DNA of 33,428 bases, from NCBI GenBank assembly GCA_022788345.1, contig JALFTM010000177.1, forward strand, positions 1-33,428. Reading direction: 5' to 3'. The notes under the pieces were generated by a model. The model had not been told where the DNA came from, searched no databases, and saw only the letters and a program-made list of their open reading frames with translations. Position numbers and translations under genes: made by a program. Origin of the DNA: Bacteroidales bacterium (GTDB lineage: Bacteria; Bacteroidota; Bacteroidia; Bacteroidales; Bacteroidaceae). Shown piece by piece: positions 19,485-30,014 of this stretch. How positions within the stretch are numbered: position 1 is the first letter of the stretch; each line of letters starts with the position of its first letter.

Positions 19485-20771
19485 TTATTTCGAAAGAGAC
19501 TGCAAGCGCAGCGTCATCGCATGCTTATGGGCAAAAAGCTGTTCTGCATCTGCCATGGTTTCGACAGCAGTTCCAATAGCCACAACGCCTTCTGGAGTAA
19601 GTTCTTGCACCGTATATGAACGCATAAAGCTACTTAAACTCAAACTACTATAGCTACGCACCCAACCTTTTGTTGGTAGAGTATGATTTGTGCCAGAAGC
19701 ATAATCGCCTGCACTCTCACTGCTGTAATTGCCCAAGAAGATAGAGCCTGCATGTGGCATAAGGGGAGCTAAGTCTCGATAACCTTCCACGGATAAAATG
19801 AGATGCTCTGGGCCATAGCTATTAGTGAATTCTACGCCCTGCTCCACTGTATCAAAAAGAATGGCCTTGCTGTTCTGTAATGCTTTCTCGGCAATTTCTT
19901 TGCGTGGCAGGTTCACAAGTTGCTCCTCCAACGCTTCGAGAATTTCTGTCAATGTCGACTCGTTTGTACAAACAAGGATGACCTGCGAATCTACACCATG
20001 TTCCGCTTGGCTAAGAAGGTCTGCCGCCACAAATTGTGGCACACAGGTAGCATCGCAAAACACTTCCACTTCACTGGGACCTGCTGGCATGTCTATCGCC
20101 ACCTGCGACAAGGCTACCAATTGCTTTGCCGCCATCACATATTGATTACCCGGACCAAAAATTTTATGCACCGCAGGCACTGTTTCTGTGCCATACGCCA
20201 TCGCTGCAATTGCCTGTGCACCACCCACCTTGTATATTTTATCGATGCCACACAGCGATGCCGCGTACAAAATAGCTGGGTTAATTTTTCCCTCTGCATT
20301 AGGGGGCGTACAAAGCACTACTGTACGACAGCCTGCAATCTGTGCAGGAATGCCGAGCATCAGCACCGTCGAGAGTAAAGGAGCTGTTCCCCCTGGCACA
20401 TAAAGCCCTACTTTTTCAATCGCTACCGTATGTTGCTCACAGCGGACGCCGGGACAAGTTTCCACCACAAGACTTTGTGGGCGTTGCGCCTCATGAAAAC
20501 TTGCGATATTGCGATGCGCCACTTGCAAAGCCTCTTTAAGAGCAGGCTCTACAAGCGCAACAGCCTCCTCAACTTCGGCAGGCGTCACTTCCAAAGTGGT
20601 TAATTGCGCCTTGTCGAACTTTTCTTCATACTCGAAAAGTGCCACATCGCCTCGCTGTTTTACGTTCTCCAATATCGGCTGGACCACAGAGAACAATTGA
20701 GTCAAGTCGAAGAGTGGGCGCTGTGTGAGACCTGTCCAATCTTCTCTTTTAGGATTGCGCAGAACTTCCAT
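19485..20771 (-). CDS. hisD: Histidinol dehydrogenase
   Basis: YVPGGTAPLLSTVLMLGIPAQIAGC, VGGAQAIAAMAYGTETVP, GPGNQYV, IDMPAGPSEV, LLSQAEHGVDSQ. Start set at MEVLRNPKREDW (20771), not the ORF-track start at 20861 that overlaps hisG. Confidence 0.94.
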   Translation of the reverse strand: MEVLRNPKREDWTGLTQRPLFDLTQLFSVVQPILENVKQRGDVALFEYEEKFDKAQLTTLEVTPAEVEEAVALVEPALKEALQVAHRNIASFHEAQRPQSLVVETCPGVRCEQHTVAIEKVGLYVPGGTAPLLSTVLMLGIPAQIAGCRTVVLCTPPNAEGKINPAILYAASLCGIDKIYKVGGAQAIAAMAYGTETVPAVHKIFGPGNQYVMAAKQLVALSQVAIDMPAGPSEVEVFCDATCVPQFVAADLLSQAEHGVDSQVILVCTNESTLTEILEALEEQLVNLPRKEIAEKALQNSKAILFDTVEQGVEFTNSYGPEHLILSVEGYRDLAPLMPHAGSIFLGNYSSESAGDYASGTNHTLPTKGWVRSYSSLSLSSFMRSYTVQELTPEGVVAIGTAVETMADAEQLFAHKHAMTLRLQSLSK

Positions 20772-20782
20772 ATCCGTGCTTT

Positions 20783-21634
20783 TTAGAGTATCATTTTCTC
20801 GATAGGTATCACCAAGATACCTTGTGCACCTACGGCTCTCAACTGAGCTACAATTTCCCAAAAACGATCACCATCAAGTACTGTATGAACACTGCTCCAG
20901 CCTGCTTCGGCCAATGGCATCACTGTGGGACTCTTCATTCCTGGAAGAATTTTTGTAATGGCTTCAATGCTTTCGTTCGGAGCATTCAGAAGCACATACT
21001 TCTTACCTTCTGACTGCTTCACTGCTTCTAAACGGAAAAGCAATCCATCGAGCAACGCCTTTTTCTCTTCCGAAAGGCTCTTGTTACCTATCAATACAGC
21101 TTCGCTGTGCAACACGACTTCCACTTCCTTGAGGTTGTTGCTCACCAAGGTAGAACCAGAGCTGACAATATCAAAGATTGCATCGGCAATGCCTATACTT
21201 GTAGAAATTTCAACAGAACCCGTAATCACATGGATGCTGGCATGAATACCCTTTTCCTCTAAGAACTGTTGCAATATCTTAGGATAGGATGTAGCAATCT
21301 TCTTGCCCTCGAACCACGACACATCTGTGTAATCCTCTCCCTTAGGGATGGCCAAAGACAAGCGGCAACCTCCAAAACCTAAAGAGCGGACGATGTCCAC
21401 ATCATAGCCCTTTTCTTTCAATTCGTTCAAGCCCACAACTCCCAAGTCGGCAATCCCGTCAAACACTGTCTGCGGGATGTCATCGTCTCTAAGGAAAAGA
21501 CTCTCTAAGGGATACCCTTTGGCTTTCGCCAGAAGAGTGCGCTTCGATTCAGTAATCTTAATATCTGCTTCTGCTAAAAGGGCAACCGTGTCATCGTGCA
21601 GGCGACCTTTGGATTGAATGGCTATGCGCAACAT
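20783..21634 (-). CDS. hisG: ATP phosphoribosyltransferase (long form)
   Basis: LRIAIQSKGRLHDDTVALL, GIADLGVVGLNEL, GIADAIFDIVSSGSTLVSNNLKEVEVVLHSEAVLI; C-terminal regulatory domain. Confidence 0.95.
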   Translation of the reverse strand: MLRIAIQSKGRLHDDTVALLAEADIKITESKRTLLAKAKGYPLESLFLRDDDIPQTVFDGIADLGVVGLNELKEKGYDVDIVRSLGFGGCRLSLAIPKGEDYTDVSWFEGKKIATSYPKILQQFLEEKGIHASIHVITGSVEISTSIGIADAIFDIVSSGSTLVSNNLKEVEVVLHSEAVLIGNKSLSEEKKALLDGLLFRLEAVKQSEGKKYVLLNAPNESIEAITKILPGMKSPTVMPLAEAGWSSVHTVLDGDRFWEIVAQLRAVGAQGILVIPIEKMIL

Positions 21635-21655
21635 ATCTTTCTTCTCTATAAAAGT

Positions 21656-22291
21656 TTAACGAAGGTCGATTATCTCGACACTGGGATACTCTGCTTTATT
21701 AAAGACAAATGTCTTGTTATCAAATTTTTGATGCAAGCGAATGTTTGACACACGGATACGGGTCCAATCGCCTTGCTTGCGTTTCATACGAATGGAGAGA
21801 GGCAGGTGATTTGCACTATTGATGACTAAGCGCAGTTCTTGCAAGTCTACATTCGCATCCTTTGCTTTAAGTTGCACTTCATAGCAGGTGGCATTATTAT
21901 AAGTGATGGTGCGCGCATTGGCACTATACCCTTTTTTGTAAATGTCTACGAAAGCGTAGGGATTCATCGCTTGACGTTCGGCCTCGGATGGGGTGCTGAT
22001 GTTTACTTCGTCGCTGCCACCAATCAAAGTCCATTGCGTGCGTCCGTCAAACCATGAGCTAACCGCATTGGAGCGCACCCTAAAACGTTCGCTCTGCATG
22101 AGCAACTCCCCTTCAACTGTTCCTGTGGGCTTATTGCCTTTATAAGAAGTGGTTTCAAAGTTGGCTTTAATGCCTCCACTTGCTTTCAACGTTGCAGAGG
22201 TTTTGTCCAAAATATGTTGTGCGTTCTGCGCTTGCACTCCCATCAAGGCCGATGCAAACAGCAGGGCGAGTGAAAATAATTGACGTTTCAT
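21656..22291 (-). CDS. LolA-like outer membrane lipoprotein carrier protein
   Basis: Signal peptide; GGIKANFETTSYKGNKPTGTVEGELLMQSERFRVRS...WFDGRTQWTLIGGSDEVNISTPSE, LolA/LolB-like pattern; directly downstream of ftsK. Confidence 0.75.
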   Translation of the reverse strand: MKRQLFSLALLFASALMGVQAQNAQHILDKTSATLKASGGIKANFETTSYKGNKPTGTVEGELLMQSERFRVRSNAVSSWFDGRTQWTLIGGSDEVNISTPSEAERQAMNPYAFVDIYKKGYSANARTITYNNATCYEVQLKAKDANVDLQELRLVINSANHLPLSIRMKRKQGDWTRIRVSNIRLHQKFDNKTFVFNKAEYPSVEIIDLR

Positions 22292-22369
22292 TTAATAAAT
22301 ATATTAGCTTTCCTCTGACAAAGAAATGGCAGACTTTTGCCACTGTTCTTCATCAGAAGTTTTTATGTA

Positions 22370-24865
22370 TCAAGCTCTCAAATTACTCAAGAGCAAATCC
22401 AATGTATTCTCATCAGCCACCAAGACTTCGCGGGGTTTACTGCCCTGTGTTGGCCCTACTACGCCTGCTTTTTCCAGCTGGTCCATCAAGCGACCTGCCC
22501 GTGCGTAGCCTATGGCAAATTTCCGTTGGATGAGTGATGTGGAACCTTGTTGATGCATCACAATGAGACGGGCAGCATCTTCAAACATACTATCCAACAC
22601 ACTGGTATCCAGCTCACCGCTACCCCCTCCCTCACTATCAGTGTCGAGCACCTCAGGCAATTCATACGGGGCCAGCCAGCCGGGTTGCTCTTCAATAAAG
22701 CGGTTGATACGCTCCACCTCTGGTGTATCAACAAAGGCACATTGCACACGAACAGGCTCTGCCCCTGTCATACCACTAAGGAACAACAAGTCGCCTCGCC
22801 CAATGAGCTGGTTCGCACCAGCACCGTCCAAAATAGTGCGACTGTCGATCTGTGCCGATACCTTAAAGGCCATACGCGCAGGGAAGTTGGCCTTAATCGT
22901 GCCAGTGATGATGTTTGTCGTTGGGCGTTGGGTGGCAATAACCATGTGCATTCCCACAGCACGCGCCAACTGAGCTATGCGTGCAATCGGAAGCTCCACT
23001 TCTTTTCCTGCCGTCATGATCAAATCGCCGAACTCATCAATGATGATAACCACAAAAGGCATGAATTCGTGCCCTTCATTAGGGTTGAGTTGCCGTGCCT
23101 TGAACTTCTCGTTATACTCTTTGAGATTGCGCACTCGTGCTTTCTTCAACAAGTCGTAACGATGGTCCATCAGCGCACAGAGACTCTTCAAAGTCTTTAC
23201 AACACGGCTCACATCTGTGATAATCGCATCCTTCTCTTCGGGTAGTTTGGTAATGAAGTATTTTTCCAAAGGCGCATAAATGGAAAACTCCACTTTTTTG
23301 GGGTCGACCATCACGAACTTTAATTCTGTGGGGTGTTTCTTATAGAGCAAAGACGTGATGATGGCGTTCAAACCAACGGATTTACCCTGTCCCGTTGCAC
23401 CTGCCACAAGCAAGTGAGGCATCTTGGCCAAGTCAACCATAAAGACATCATTGGTGATGGTCTTGCCAATGGCGATTGGGAGGTCGTAGGTCGTTTCTTG
23501 GAAACGCTTAGAGTTTAGAATGCTTTCCATAGAAACGATACGAGGATTTTTGTTTGGCACCTCAATACCGACGGTTCCTTTTCCCGGAATCGGAGCGATA
23601 ATACGAATCCCTAAGGCACTAAGGCTCAATGCTATATCATCCTCCAAACCACGTATTTTACTGATGCGCACGCCCTGAGCAGGTGTGATTTCGTAGAGCG
23701 TTATAGTCGGGCCAACTGTCGCCTTGATGCTGGAAATGCCTACGCCAAAGTTATTCAATATCTCGATGATGCGATCCTTGTTTGCGTTTTGCTCAGCCAT
23801 GTCTATTGCGGGAGCATCATCGGGAAACTTTTTAAGTAAATCGAGAGTCGGGAACTTATAGTTTTCTAAACTCTTGCGTGGGTCATAAGGCTCTAAGTTA
23901 AGCCCTTCCTGCCCCACTCCATCCGTTGCGGAAGCGGGCAATGGAGTTTCATTCTCTACCACGGCTTCTTCAGCACTGCCTTCAACCACAAAATCGACAT
24001 CGTCTGCGACTTTTGTTGCTTTGGGCACTGATGGAGACAGCGAAAGCTCAATGCCGTTGTCTTCGTCCTCTTCGTCTTCTAACTCTTCTTCAACAACATC
24101 CGTTTCATCAAGTTCTTCTTCCTCTTGTGCCTCTACATCATCTTCTACGGTCTCAAATGCTTTGTCACCTGCTTCTTGAGCCTCTTCAATAGCCACTCTT
24201 TCCGCTATCCGTTCACGCAAGTTAGGTAGGCTACGAGTAGGATTTAAGAGTTTTCCGACAATGGTGATCGTTTCGCTACTAAGGTAAACAAAATAGCAGA
24301 TGGCTACAGCTATAAGTAGAATGAAAGTGCCAACAACTCCTACATTTTGATTTAACACTTCATTGACATAAACGCCATGATTGCCTCCTAATTCAAAAGA
24401 AAAGAAGTTGAGAAAACTTTTGGGCAAGGAAGGACGTAAGGCACTCGCAAAGACAGAGCCCCAAATCATAACAATGGAAAAGTTGAGGAACCATTTCCAA
24501 AGCCGCACTCTATACACTGCCATGATTTTCATGCTCAACTGGAGCAAGAAAACAGGAATAAAAAGAGCAAAAATTCCAAAGCACTCATTCATAAAATAGT
24601 AGGACACATAAGCTCCTAACTTACCGCCATAGTTGGCAGCAGCATCAAGGGCTTTGTGTTCAATGCCTGCTTGGTCTTGAGCACCCGTATAGAGGTTTGA
24701 GATAAGTGACAAAAAGAAGAATACCGCAACAACAAGTACAATTAGACCAATGAAAAAACGAATTTTCTCACCAGTAAACCAATTCTTCCAATCTTCTAAT
24801 GTGCCCACCTCCGACCATGCAGAGGACTTTGTTTTAGCCGTTTTCTTCTTTTGGGGTTTAGCCAT
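22370..24865 (-). CDS. ftsK: DNA translocase FtsK
   Basis: N-terminal membrane segments, acidic linker, motor domain (HLLVAGATGQGKSVGLNAIITSLL, VVIIIDEFGDLIMTAGKEVELPIARIAQLARAVGMH), C-terminal gamma-like winged helix. Confidence 0.95.
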   Translation of the reverse strand: MAKPQKKKTAKTKSSAWSEVGTLEDWKNWFTGEKIRFFIGLIVLVVAVFFFLSLISNLYTGAQDQAGIEHKALDAAANYGGKLGAYVSYYFMNECFGIFALFIPVFLLQLSMKIMAVYRVRLWKWFLNFSIVMIWGSVFASALRPSLPKSFLNFFSFELGGNHGVYVNEVLNQNVGVVGTFILLIAVAICYFVYLSSETITIVGKLLNPTRSLPNLRERIAERVAIEEAQEAGDKAFETVEDDVEAQEEEELDETDVVEEELEDEEDEDNGIELSLSPSVPKATKVADDVDFVVEGSAEEAVVENETPLPASATDGVGQEGLNLEPYDPRKSLENYKFPTLDLLKKFPDDAPAIDMAEQNANKDRIIEILNNFGVGISSIKATVGPTITLYEITPAQGVRISKIRGLEDDIALSLSALGIRIIAPIPGKGTVGIEVPNKNPRIVSMESILNSKRFQETTYDLPIAIGKTITNDVFMVDLAKMPHLLVAGATGQGKSVGLNAIITSLLYKKHPTELKFVMVDPKKVEFSIYAPLEKYFITKLPEEKDAIITDVSRVVKTLKSLCALMDHRYDLLKKARVRNLKEYNEKFKARQLNPNEGHEFMPFVVIIIDEFGDLIMTAGKEVELPIARIAQLARAVGMHMVIATQRPTTNIITGTIKANFPARMAFKVSAQIDSRTILDGAGANQLIGRGDLLFLSGMTGAEPVRVQCAFVDTPEVERINRFIEEQPGWLAPYELPEVLDTDSEGGGSGELDTSVLDSMFEDAARLIVMHQQGSTSLIQRKFAIGYARAGRLMDQLEKAGVVGPTQGSKPREVLVADENTLDLLLSNLRA

Positions 24866-24929
24866 TTTCTATTTTGAGGTAAAGGAGTCTATTTAGGAAG
24901 TGTTTATTTTCTATGCTATACGCTTTCTG

Positions 24930-24937
24930 CAAAAATA
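24930..24937 (-). promoter_or_regulatory. TATTTTTG -7-like element upstream of ftsK
   Basis: Minus-strand TATTTTTG 65 bp upstream of the ftsK start. Confidence 0.4.
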
Positions 24938-25132
24938 GCAAAAACAGTTGGGAAATCAGGGATAATACGCTCGTTTTTTTACGCTTTTATTCAAGAAAAC
25001 TCCTCTCTATTTTCTTTTCTCTTTTTGGCTTTGAAACGTGAAGTAAGTTGCACCATGATGTTTTATATATCTTTATGATTTCCGACCTTTGCCCAAAGCC
25101 AAAACAACAAGTGGCAAGGGAAGCAATCACAA

Positions 25133-25164
25133 ATGGCGCAAGAAGAAAAAACGGGATGCGCCAT
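25133..25164. repeat. Dispersed GAGGCGCAAGAAGAAAA palindrome, degenerate copy C
   Basis: ATGGCGCAAGAAGAAAAAACGGGATGCGCCAT; 8-bp arms ATGGCGCA / TGCGCCAT; shares the GGCGCAAGAAGAAAA core; intergenic between uvrB and ftsK. Confidence 0.6.
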
Positions 25165-25210
25165 CTATTTTTCCTATCTACGCATAAAGTAGAACGCCTT
25201 TCTATCGGGC

Positions 25211-25245
25211 AAAAAGCAAGACAGCCTTATAAGGCTGTCTTGCTT
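25211..25245 (-). terminator. Intrinsic terminator downstream of uvrB
   Basis: Perfect 32-bp palindrome AAGCAAGACAGCCTTA/TAAGGCTGTCTTGCTT (25214-25245); T-tract on the minus strand. Confidence 0.8.
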
Positions 25246-25322
25246 CTACTGAGGTTACTGCAAAGATAATACATCTTTCCGCCAATTCCAAATCAAAGGT
25301 TAAATACACCTAATCAAAACCT

Positions 25323-27350
25323 TTATTTTTGTTGCTTCTCCAAAGACAAAAGAATATCGCGCAACTGAGCCGCTGTTACAAAATCCATTTTAGCAGCAGC
25401 TTCTTTCATTTGCTTTTTGACCCGTTCGATGCGTTGGCTCAAGGGTTCGTCTGTGGCATAAGCAACAAAAGCCTCTGCCGCCACTTCTAAACGCTCTTCA
25501 GGTGTCGCAACGTAAGTCGTACGTTCCCGCGTTTCGGCCTGCTCCTTACCTATCGCGGCCAACTCGTTACCGCCAACCGTTTTGCGTATTTGTGTGGGCG
25601 TGATACCATGTTCTGTATTATAAGCAATCTGTATAGAACGGCGACGATTGGTTTCATCAATGGTCTGTTGCATGGACTGCGTGATGTTTTTGGCATACAT
25701 GATTACACGCCCATTGACATTGCGAGCGGCGCGCCCTGCTGTCTGTGTAAGTGAACGCCGGGAGCGCAAAAAACCTTCTTTATCTGCATCTAAAATAGCG
25801 ACCAAAGCCACTTCGGGCAAATCGAGTCCCTCACGAAGGAGGTTGACTCCCACCAACACTTGATAGACACCACGGCGCAGGTCTTCCATAATGCGCACAC
25901 GCTCCAATGTGTCCACATCACTGTGAATATAGGCCGTGCTAACACCATTCTTCAGCAAATAGTCCGTCAATTCTTCTGCCATCCTTTTTGTCAGCGTTGT
26001 GACCAACACACGCTCATCTCTGGAGATGGACAAACGGATTTCTTCCATCAAATCATCCACAGGGTAATCCGTGTCTCGCACCTCTATTGGTGGGTCAAGA
26101 AGCCCTGTTGGGCGAATGAGTTGCTCTACAACAATGCCCTCGCTTTCAGAAAGTTCATAATCATCAGGTGTAGCAGAGATATAAATAACCTGCTTGGCCA
26201 GCTCGTGAAACTCTTCAAACTTTAGTGGACGATTATCTTTCGCTGCGGGCAAGCGAAATCCATACTCTACAAGGTTTTCCTTTCGAGCACGATCGCCTCC
26301 GTACATAGCCCGAATTTGCGGAACAGAAACGTGGCTTTCGTCTATGACAATCAGAAAATCCTTAGGGAAGAAATCGAGCAAACAATACGGACGCGTGCCC
26401 GGCTCCCGTCCGTCAAAATAGCGTGAATAGTTTTCAATACCTGAACAATGCCCCAACTCGCGAATCATCTCCAAGTCGTACTCTACACGCTCCTTCAGTC
26501 GCTTAGCCTCCAACTTTTTCCCTTCGCGCTCCAGCTCTTCAAGACGACTCATTAGGTCGTCTTGAATTTTATAGATGGCCATCTGCTGTGTTTCTTTCGA
26601 AGTCAAAAAAAGATTGGCAGGATAAACTTTATACTCTTCAAATCGGGCCTTACGATGGCCAGTTTCTCCATCAACTTCTTCTATGCTTTCAATTTCATCG
26701 CCCCAGTAAGTGATGCGTAAAATCTCATCGGCATAAGCGAGAAAGATGTCCACAGTGTCGCCTTTCACGCGAAAATTACCAGCTTTAGGAGCTATATCGT
26801 TGCGCGTATAAAGGCTATCAACCAATTTGCGCAACAGCACTTGTTGTGGCAACTCATTTCCCACCTTCAAATCTATCACATTCTCGTAGAAAGCTGAAGG
26901 GTTGCCCATACCATAAATACATGACACAGAAGACACCACAACAACATCTTTGCGACCTGAAAGCAGAGACGATGTCGCTGCCAAACGCAGTTTATCCAAC
27001 TCCTCGTTGATGGCAAGGTCTTTTTCTATGTAAGTATCAGACGATGGCAAATAGGCCTCTGGTTGATAGTAGTCGTAGTAAGAGACATAATACTCCACCG
27101 CATTGTCTGGGAAAAAGCCCTTCATTTCTGTATAGAGCTGTGCTGCGAGCGTCTTATTGTGGCTCAAGACAAGAGTAGGCTTATTGAGATTGGCTATGAC
27201 ATTCGCAATTGTAAAAGTTTTACCAGAGCCTGTCACACCCAGTAGAGTTTGAGCAGGCACTCCTGCTAAAGCAGCCTCTGTGAGCTGTCGAATGGCTTCC
27301 GGCTGGTCGCCTGTCGGCCTATAAGTAGAATGTATTCTAAATTTATTCAT
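25323..27350 (-). CDS. uvrB: Excinuclease ABC subunit B
   Basis: YRPTGDQPEAIRQL, LLGVTGSGKTFTIANVI, EYYVSYYDYYQPEAYLPSSDTYIEKD, VGVNLLREGLDLPEVALVAILDADKEGFLRS; C-terminal UVR motif. Confidence 0.97.
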   Translation of the reverse strand: MNKFRIHSTYRPTGDQPEAIRQLTEAALAGVPAQTLLGVTGSGKTFTIANVIANLNKPTLVLSHNKTLAAQLYTEMKGFFPDNAVEYYVSYYDYYQPEAYLPSSDTYIEKDLAINEELDKLRLAATSSLLSGRKDVVVVSSVSCIYGMGNPSAFYENVIDLKVGNELPQQVLLRKLVDSLYTRNDIAPKAGNFRVKGDTVDIFLAYADEILRITYWGDEIESIEEVDGETGHRKARFEEYKVYPANLFLTSKETQQMAIYKIQDDLMSRLEELEREGKKLEAKRLKERVEYDLEMIRELGHCSGIENYSRYFDGREPGTRPYCLLDFFPKDFLIVIDESHVSVPQIRAMYGGDRARKENLVEYGFRLPAAKDNRPLKFEEFHELAKQVIYISATPDDYELSESEGIVVEQLIRPTGLLDPPIEVRDTDYPVDDLMEEIRLSISRDERVLVTTLTKRMAEELTDYLLKNGVSTAYIHSDVDTLERVRIMEDLRRGVYQVLVGVNLLREGLDLPEVALVAILDADKEGFLRSRRSLTQTAGRAARNVNGRVIMYAKNITQSMQQTIDETNRRRSIQIAYNTEHGITPTQIRKTVGGNELAAIGKEQAETRERTTYVATPEERLEVAAEAFVAYATDEPLSQRIERVKKQMKEAAAKMDFVTAAQLRDILLSLEKQQK

Positions 27351-27379
27351 GCTTTCATTAACTGCATATCACACAGAAG

Positions 27380-29350
27380 CTACTTTGCTTTGTGCAATTG
27401 CTTGAGAAGATTATAGGCTTGATAAAGCCCCAATTCCCCAGCCCTTCCAAAATCGGCAATGGCTGTATCTATATGCCCAGCTTCCCACGCAAGTATGCCA
27501 CGATTATAATATGCTTCAGCAAAGCGACGATCCATCTTGATGGCCTGTGCGAGATTATCCATTGCTTCTTTCTGTCGATGCAAAGCAATGCAAACAAGCG
27601 CACGATTATAATAGGCATAAGCATTTCGGGGAGAGAATGCAAGCAATCGGTCATATACGGCAAGAGCTTCCTCCAACTGCAAGGTTACCAGCTTTGCAGA
27701 GGGAGACATTGCTTGCTTCTCTGCTACCATGGTTTTCGCCCGATCCGTCAGCAACAAAGCCTCTTGCCATAGGACAAGGGTATTTGTACTATCCTTTTGC
27801 TTCAGTATTGCAAGATCTTGTTGCGCTCCATTCAAGTTATAGGTTTGGCGACGGAGCACAGAACGGAGCAATAGCGAATCTGCCTGCACAACATTTGCCA
27901 ATTGTTCATACCTTTCCATCACTTCCTCGGAAAGGGTATCTGCATGATGATACCGTGTTAAAACCAGCTTTTCGGAAGTTTTAGTTTGAACGTTAAACTG
28001 CTGAAGTTCTAACAAATAGTAAACAGGAGCTGAAGTCGTTTGTACTGCAATCGTAAAAGCAGGAAGCAACTGACGTTCGGTGTGTTTATTCTGCACCTTA
28101 CCATGTAAGGCATCAGTAAGTGTTGCAGACAGTTGTGCCGTATCCGCATCTTCTTCAATGAGTTGTTGATAATTTTTCATCTCCAACTCGCTACGACGCA
28201 CCACTTTCCGGATTGGTTGGCGACGCTTTTGAGCAAAAGCCAAATCAAGTTGCACACGCGCAACCACGGTTTCATCATTTACAGCTCCTCGCACATCGCC
28301 GATGCGGCGACGACAACGCGCGCGCGCAATGTAACCAGCATAAAAAGAAGGAAATTGTTTGATGATTTGGGTGTAGTCTTCTATTGCGCCACGCATATTA
28401 CCTGTTTGCTCACGCAAAAGTGCACGATTATAGCGAGCTATTGTATTCTGTGGTTCTAATGAAAGCACAAAGTCAAAGTCCTTGATAGCACGATTATTGT
28501 CACCCACCAAAGCACGCAAGAGACCTCTATTGTAGTGCGCCACATAATGTTCTGGCACAAAGTCTATTACTTTTCCATAATCCGCAATAGCTCCGTCAAA
28601 ACGGAAAAGCGCATTGCGTGCTTGAGCACGCAAAAGATAGTGTTCAAACTGACGAGCATCGTAAATGATGGCTTGCGTCAAAAAACTATCTGCCTGAGCA
28701 TACTCTCCTTTCTTAAGGGCATAAATACCCTTAAAACTCCAAGCCACGGGCTCACGTTTCGTGATGGTCAAAAGAGAGTCTATCCAATAAAGCCCACCAA
28801 GAGTGTCTTTTTGCTCCAATCGCGACTGTGCTTTTACAAGATAAGCATTACGAAAATTGCTCCAGCGTTGTAAGATGACAGAAGTGGCACTATCGACTTT
28901 GCCATACTCCTTAACTGCCAAATGACAAATCGCTTTATTATAGAGAGCTGTCTGATTGTAGGGATTTTCTTCCAAGACACATCCATAATCGGCAATGGCC
29001 TCTTTGTAAGCACTCCTTCGAATACGGCACAAGCCCCTCAATTCGTAATACTCTGCCCGGAAAGGATTCAAGTCTATCGCTGTAGAACAATCCACTTCTG
29101 CGCCTTGATAATCATCCAAAGAGAATTTGGCCTGCGCTCGTAAAAAGTAAGCATTGGCTTGACGAGGTGTCGCCTCAATAACTGCATTGAAATAACGAAG
29201 TGCCATGACATAGTCGTCTAATCCCAATGCTGCACGCCCCATCAGAGTAACCTGCTCCGTATTCAATTGCGCCCGCATAGAGGAAAAACTTCCACTGAAC
29301 ACCACTAAGCACAAAGCCATATAGCGAAGTAAGGGAATGATATTTCTCAT
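27380..29350 (-). CDS. Large TPR-repeat protein, probably exported
   Basis: Signal-like N-terminus; many TPR repeats (e.g. ALRYFNAVIEATPRQANAYFLRAQAKFSLDDYQGAEVDCSTAIDLNP; AYYNRGILAWEAGHIDTAIADFGRA). Confidence 0.85.
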   Translation of the reverse strand: MRNIIPLLRYMALCLVVFSGSFSSMRAQLNTEQVTLMGRAALGLDDYVMALRYFNAVIEATPRQANAYFLRAQAKFSLDDYQGAEVDCSTAIDLNPFRAEYYELRGLCRIRRSAYKEAIADYGCVLEENPYNQTALYNKAICHLAVKEYGKVDSATSVILQRWSNFRNAYLVKAQSRLEQKDTLGGLYWIDSLLTITKREPVAWSFKGIYALKKGEYAQADSFLTQAIIYDARQFEHYLLRAQARNALFRFDGAIADYGKVIDFVPEHYVAHYNRGLLRALVGDNNRAIKDFDFVLSLEPQNTIARYNRALLREQTGNMRGAIEDYTQIIKQFPSFYAGYIARARCRRRIGDVRGAVNDETVVARVQLDLAFAQKRRQPIRKVVRRSELEMKNYQQLIEEDADTAQLSATLTDALHGKVQNKHTERQLLPAFTIAVQTTSAPVYYLLELQQFNVQTKTSEKLVLTRYHHADTLSEEVMERYEQLANVVQADSLLLRSVLRRQTYNLNGAQQDLAILKQKDSTNTLVLWQEALLLTDRAKTMVAEKQAMSPSAKLVTLQLEEALAVYDRLLAFSPRNAYAYYNRALVCIALHRQKEAMDNLAQAIKMDRRFAEAYYNRGILAWEAGHIDTAIADFGRAGELGLYQAYNLLKQLHKAK

Positions 29351-29427
29351 ACGCGGGCGTGTTTCTTAAAGTTGGGGTTGACACATCGCTGCGCCAACCC
29401 TTATATTCAAAAAGGGAATAAAACCAT

Positions 29428-29982
29428 TTAGTGAGCAGGCTTTACCTTATAACGAGAAGAAAACTTACCTTTTACTAAAGCATTCAACTTGTTCTTAACC
29501 ATCTGCTTGCGCAAAGGAGAGATGCGATCCGTAAACACATTGCCGTCCAAATGGTCTATCTCATGCTGGAGCACACGGGCATGAAAGCCCTCAAACCACT
29601 CGTCATGTGCAACGAAATCCTCGTCTACATATTGGATGCGCACACGCTCTGCTCTACGTACATTCTCTTGAATGCCCGGAAGGCTCAAGCAACCTTCTTC
29701 CAGCAGTACTGTCTCTTCGCTTTTCTCAACAATATGTGCGTTAATATAGGCTTTTATCAGACCCTCATATTCAGGATAATCGTCTTTCAGCACATCTAAA
29801 TTGATGACAAGCACACGAATAGCTCGCCCTATCTGTGGCGCAGCCAAGCCAACGCCATCAGCGTTGTCCATGGTCTCTATCATGTCCTGCACCAGCTTCT
29901 TAAGTTCTGGATAATCGGGAGCAATGTCTTCACACTCCTTACGCAAAACAGCCTGACCATATGTATAAATTGGAAGAATCAT
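29428..29982 (-). CDS. def: Peptide deformylase
   Basis: Motifs DGVGLAAPQIG, EEGCLSLPG, HARVLQHEIDHLDGNVFTDR. Confidence 0.96.
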   Translation of the reverse strand: MILPIYTYGQAVLRKECEDIAPDYPELKKLVQDMIETMDNADGVGLAAPQIGRAIRVLVINLDVLKDDYPEYEGLIKAYINAHIVEKSEETVLLEEGCLSLPGIQENVRRAERVRIQYVDEDFVAHDEWFEGFHARVLQHEIDHLDGNVFTDRISPLRKQMVKNKLNALVKGKFSSRYKVKPAH

Positions 29983-30014
29983 ATCAGCTTATTAAATTAA
30001 GTTCATTGACAGAT

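Noticed and set aside
22547-23245. 232-aa plus-strand ORF inside ftsK
   Set aside because: Antisense to the conserved FtsK motor domain; composition is typical of a shadow ORF.
24040-24160. Glu/Asp-rich low-complexity stretch in ftsK
   Set aside because: Acidic, variable linkers between membrane and motor domains are expected in FtsK.
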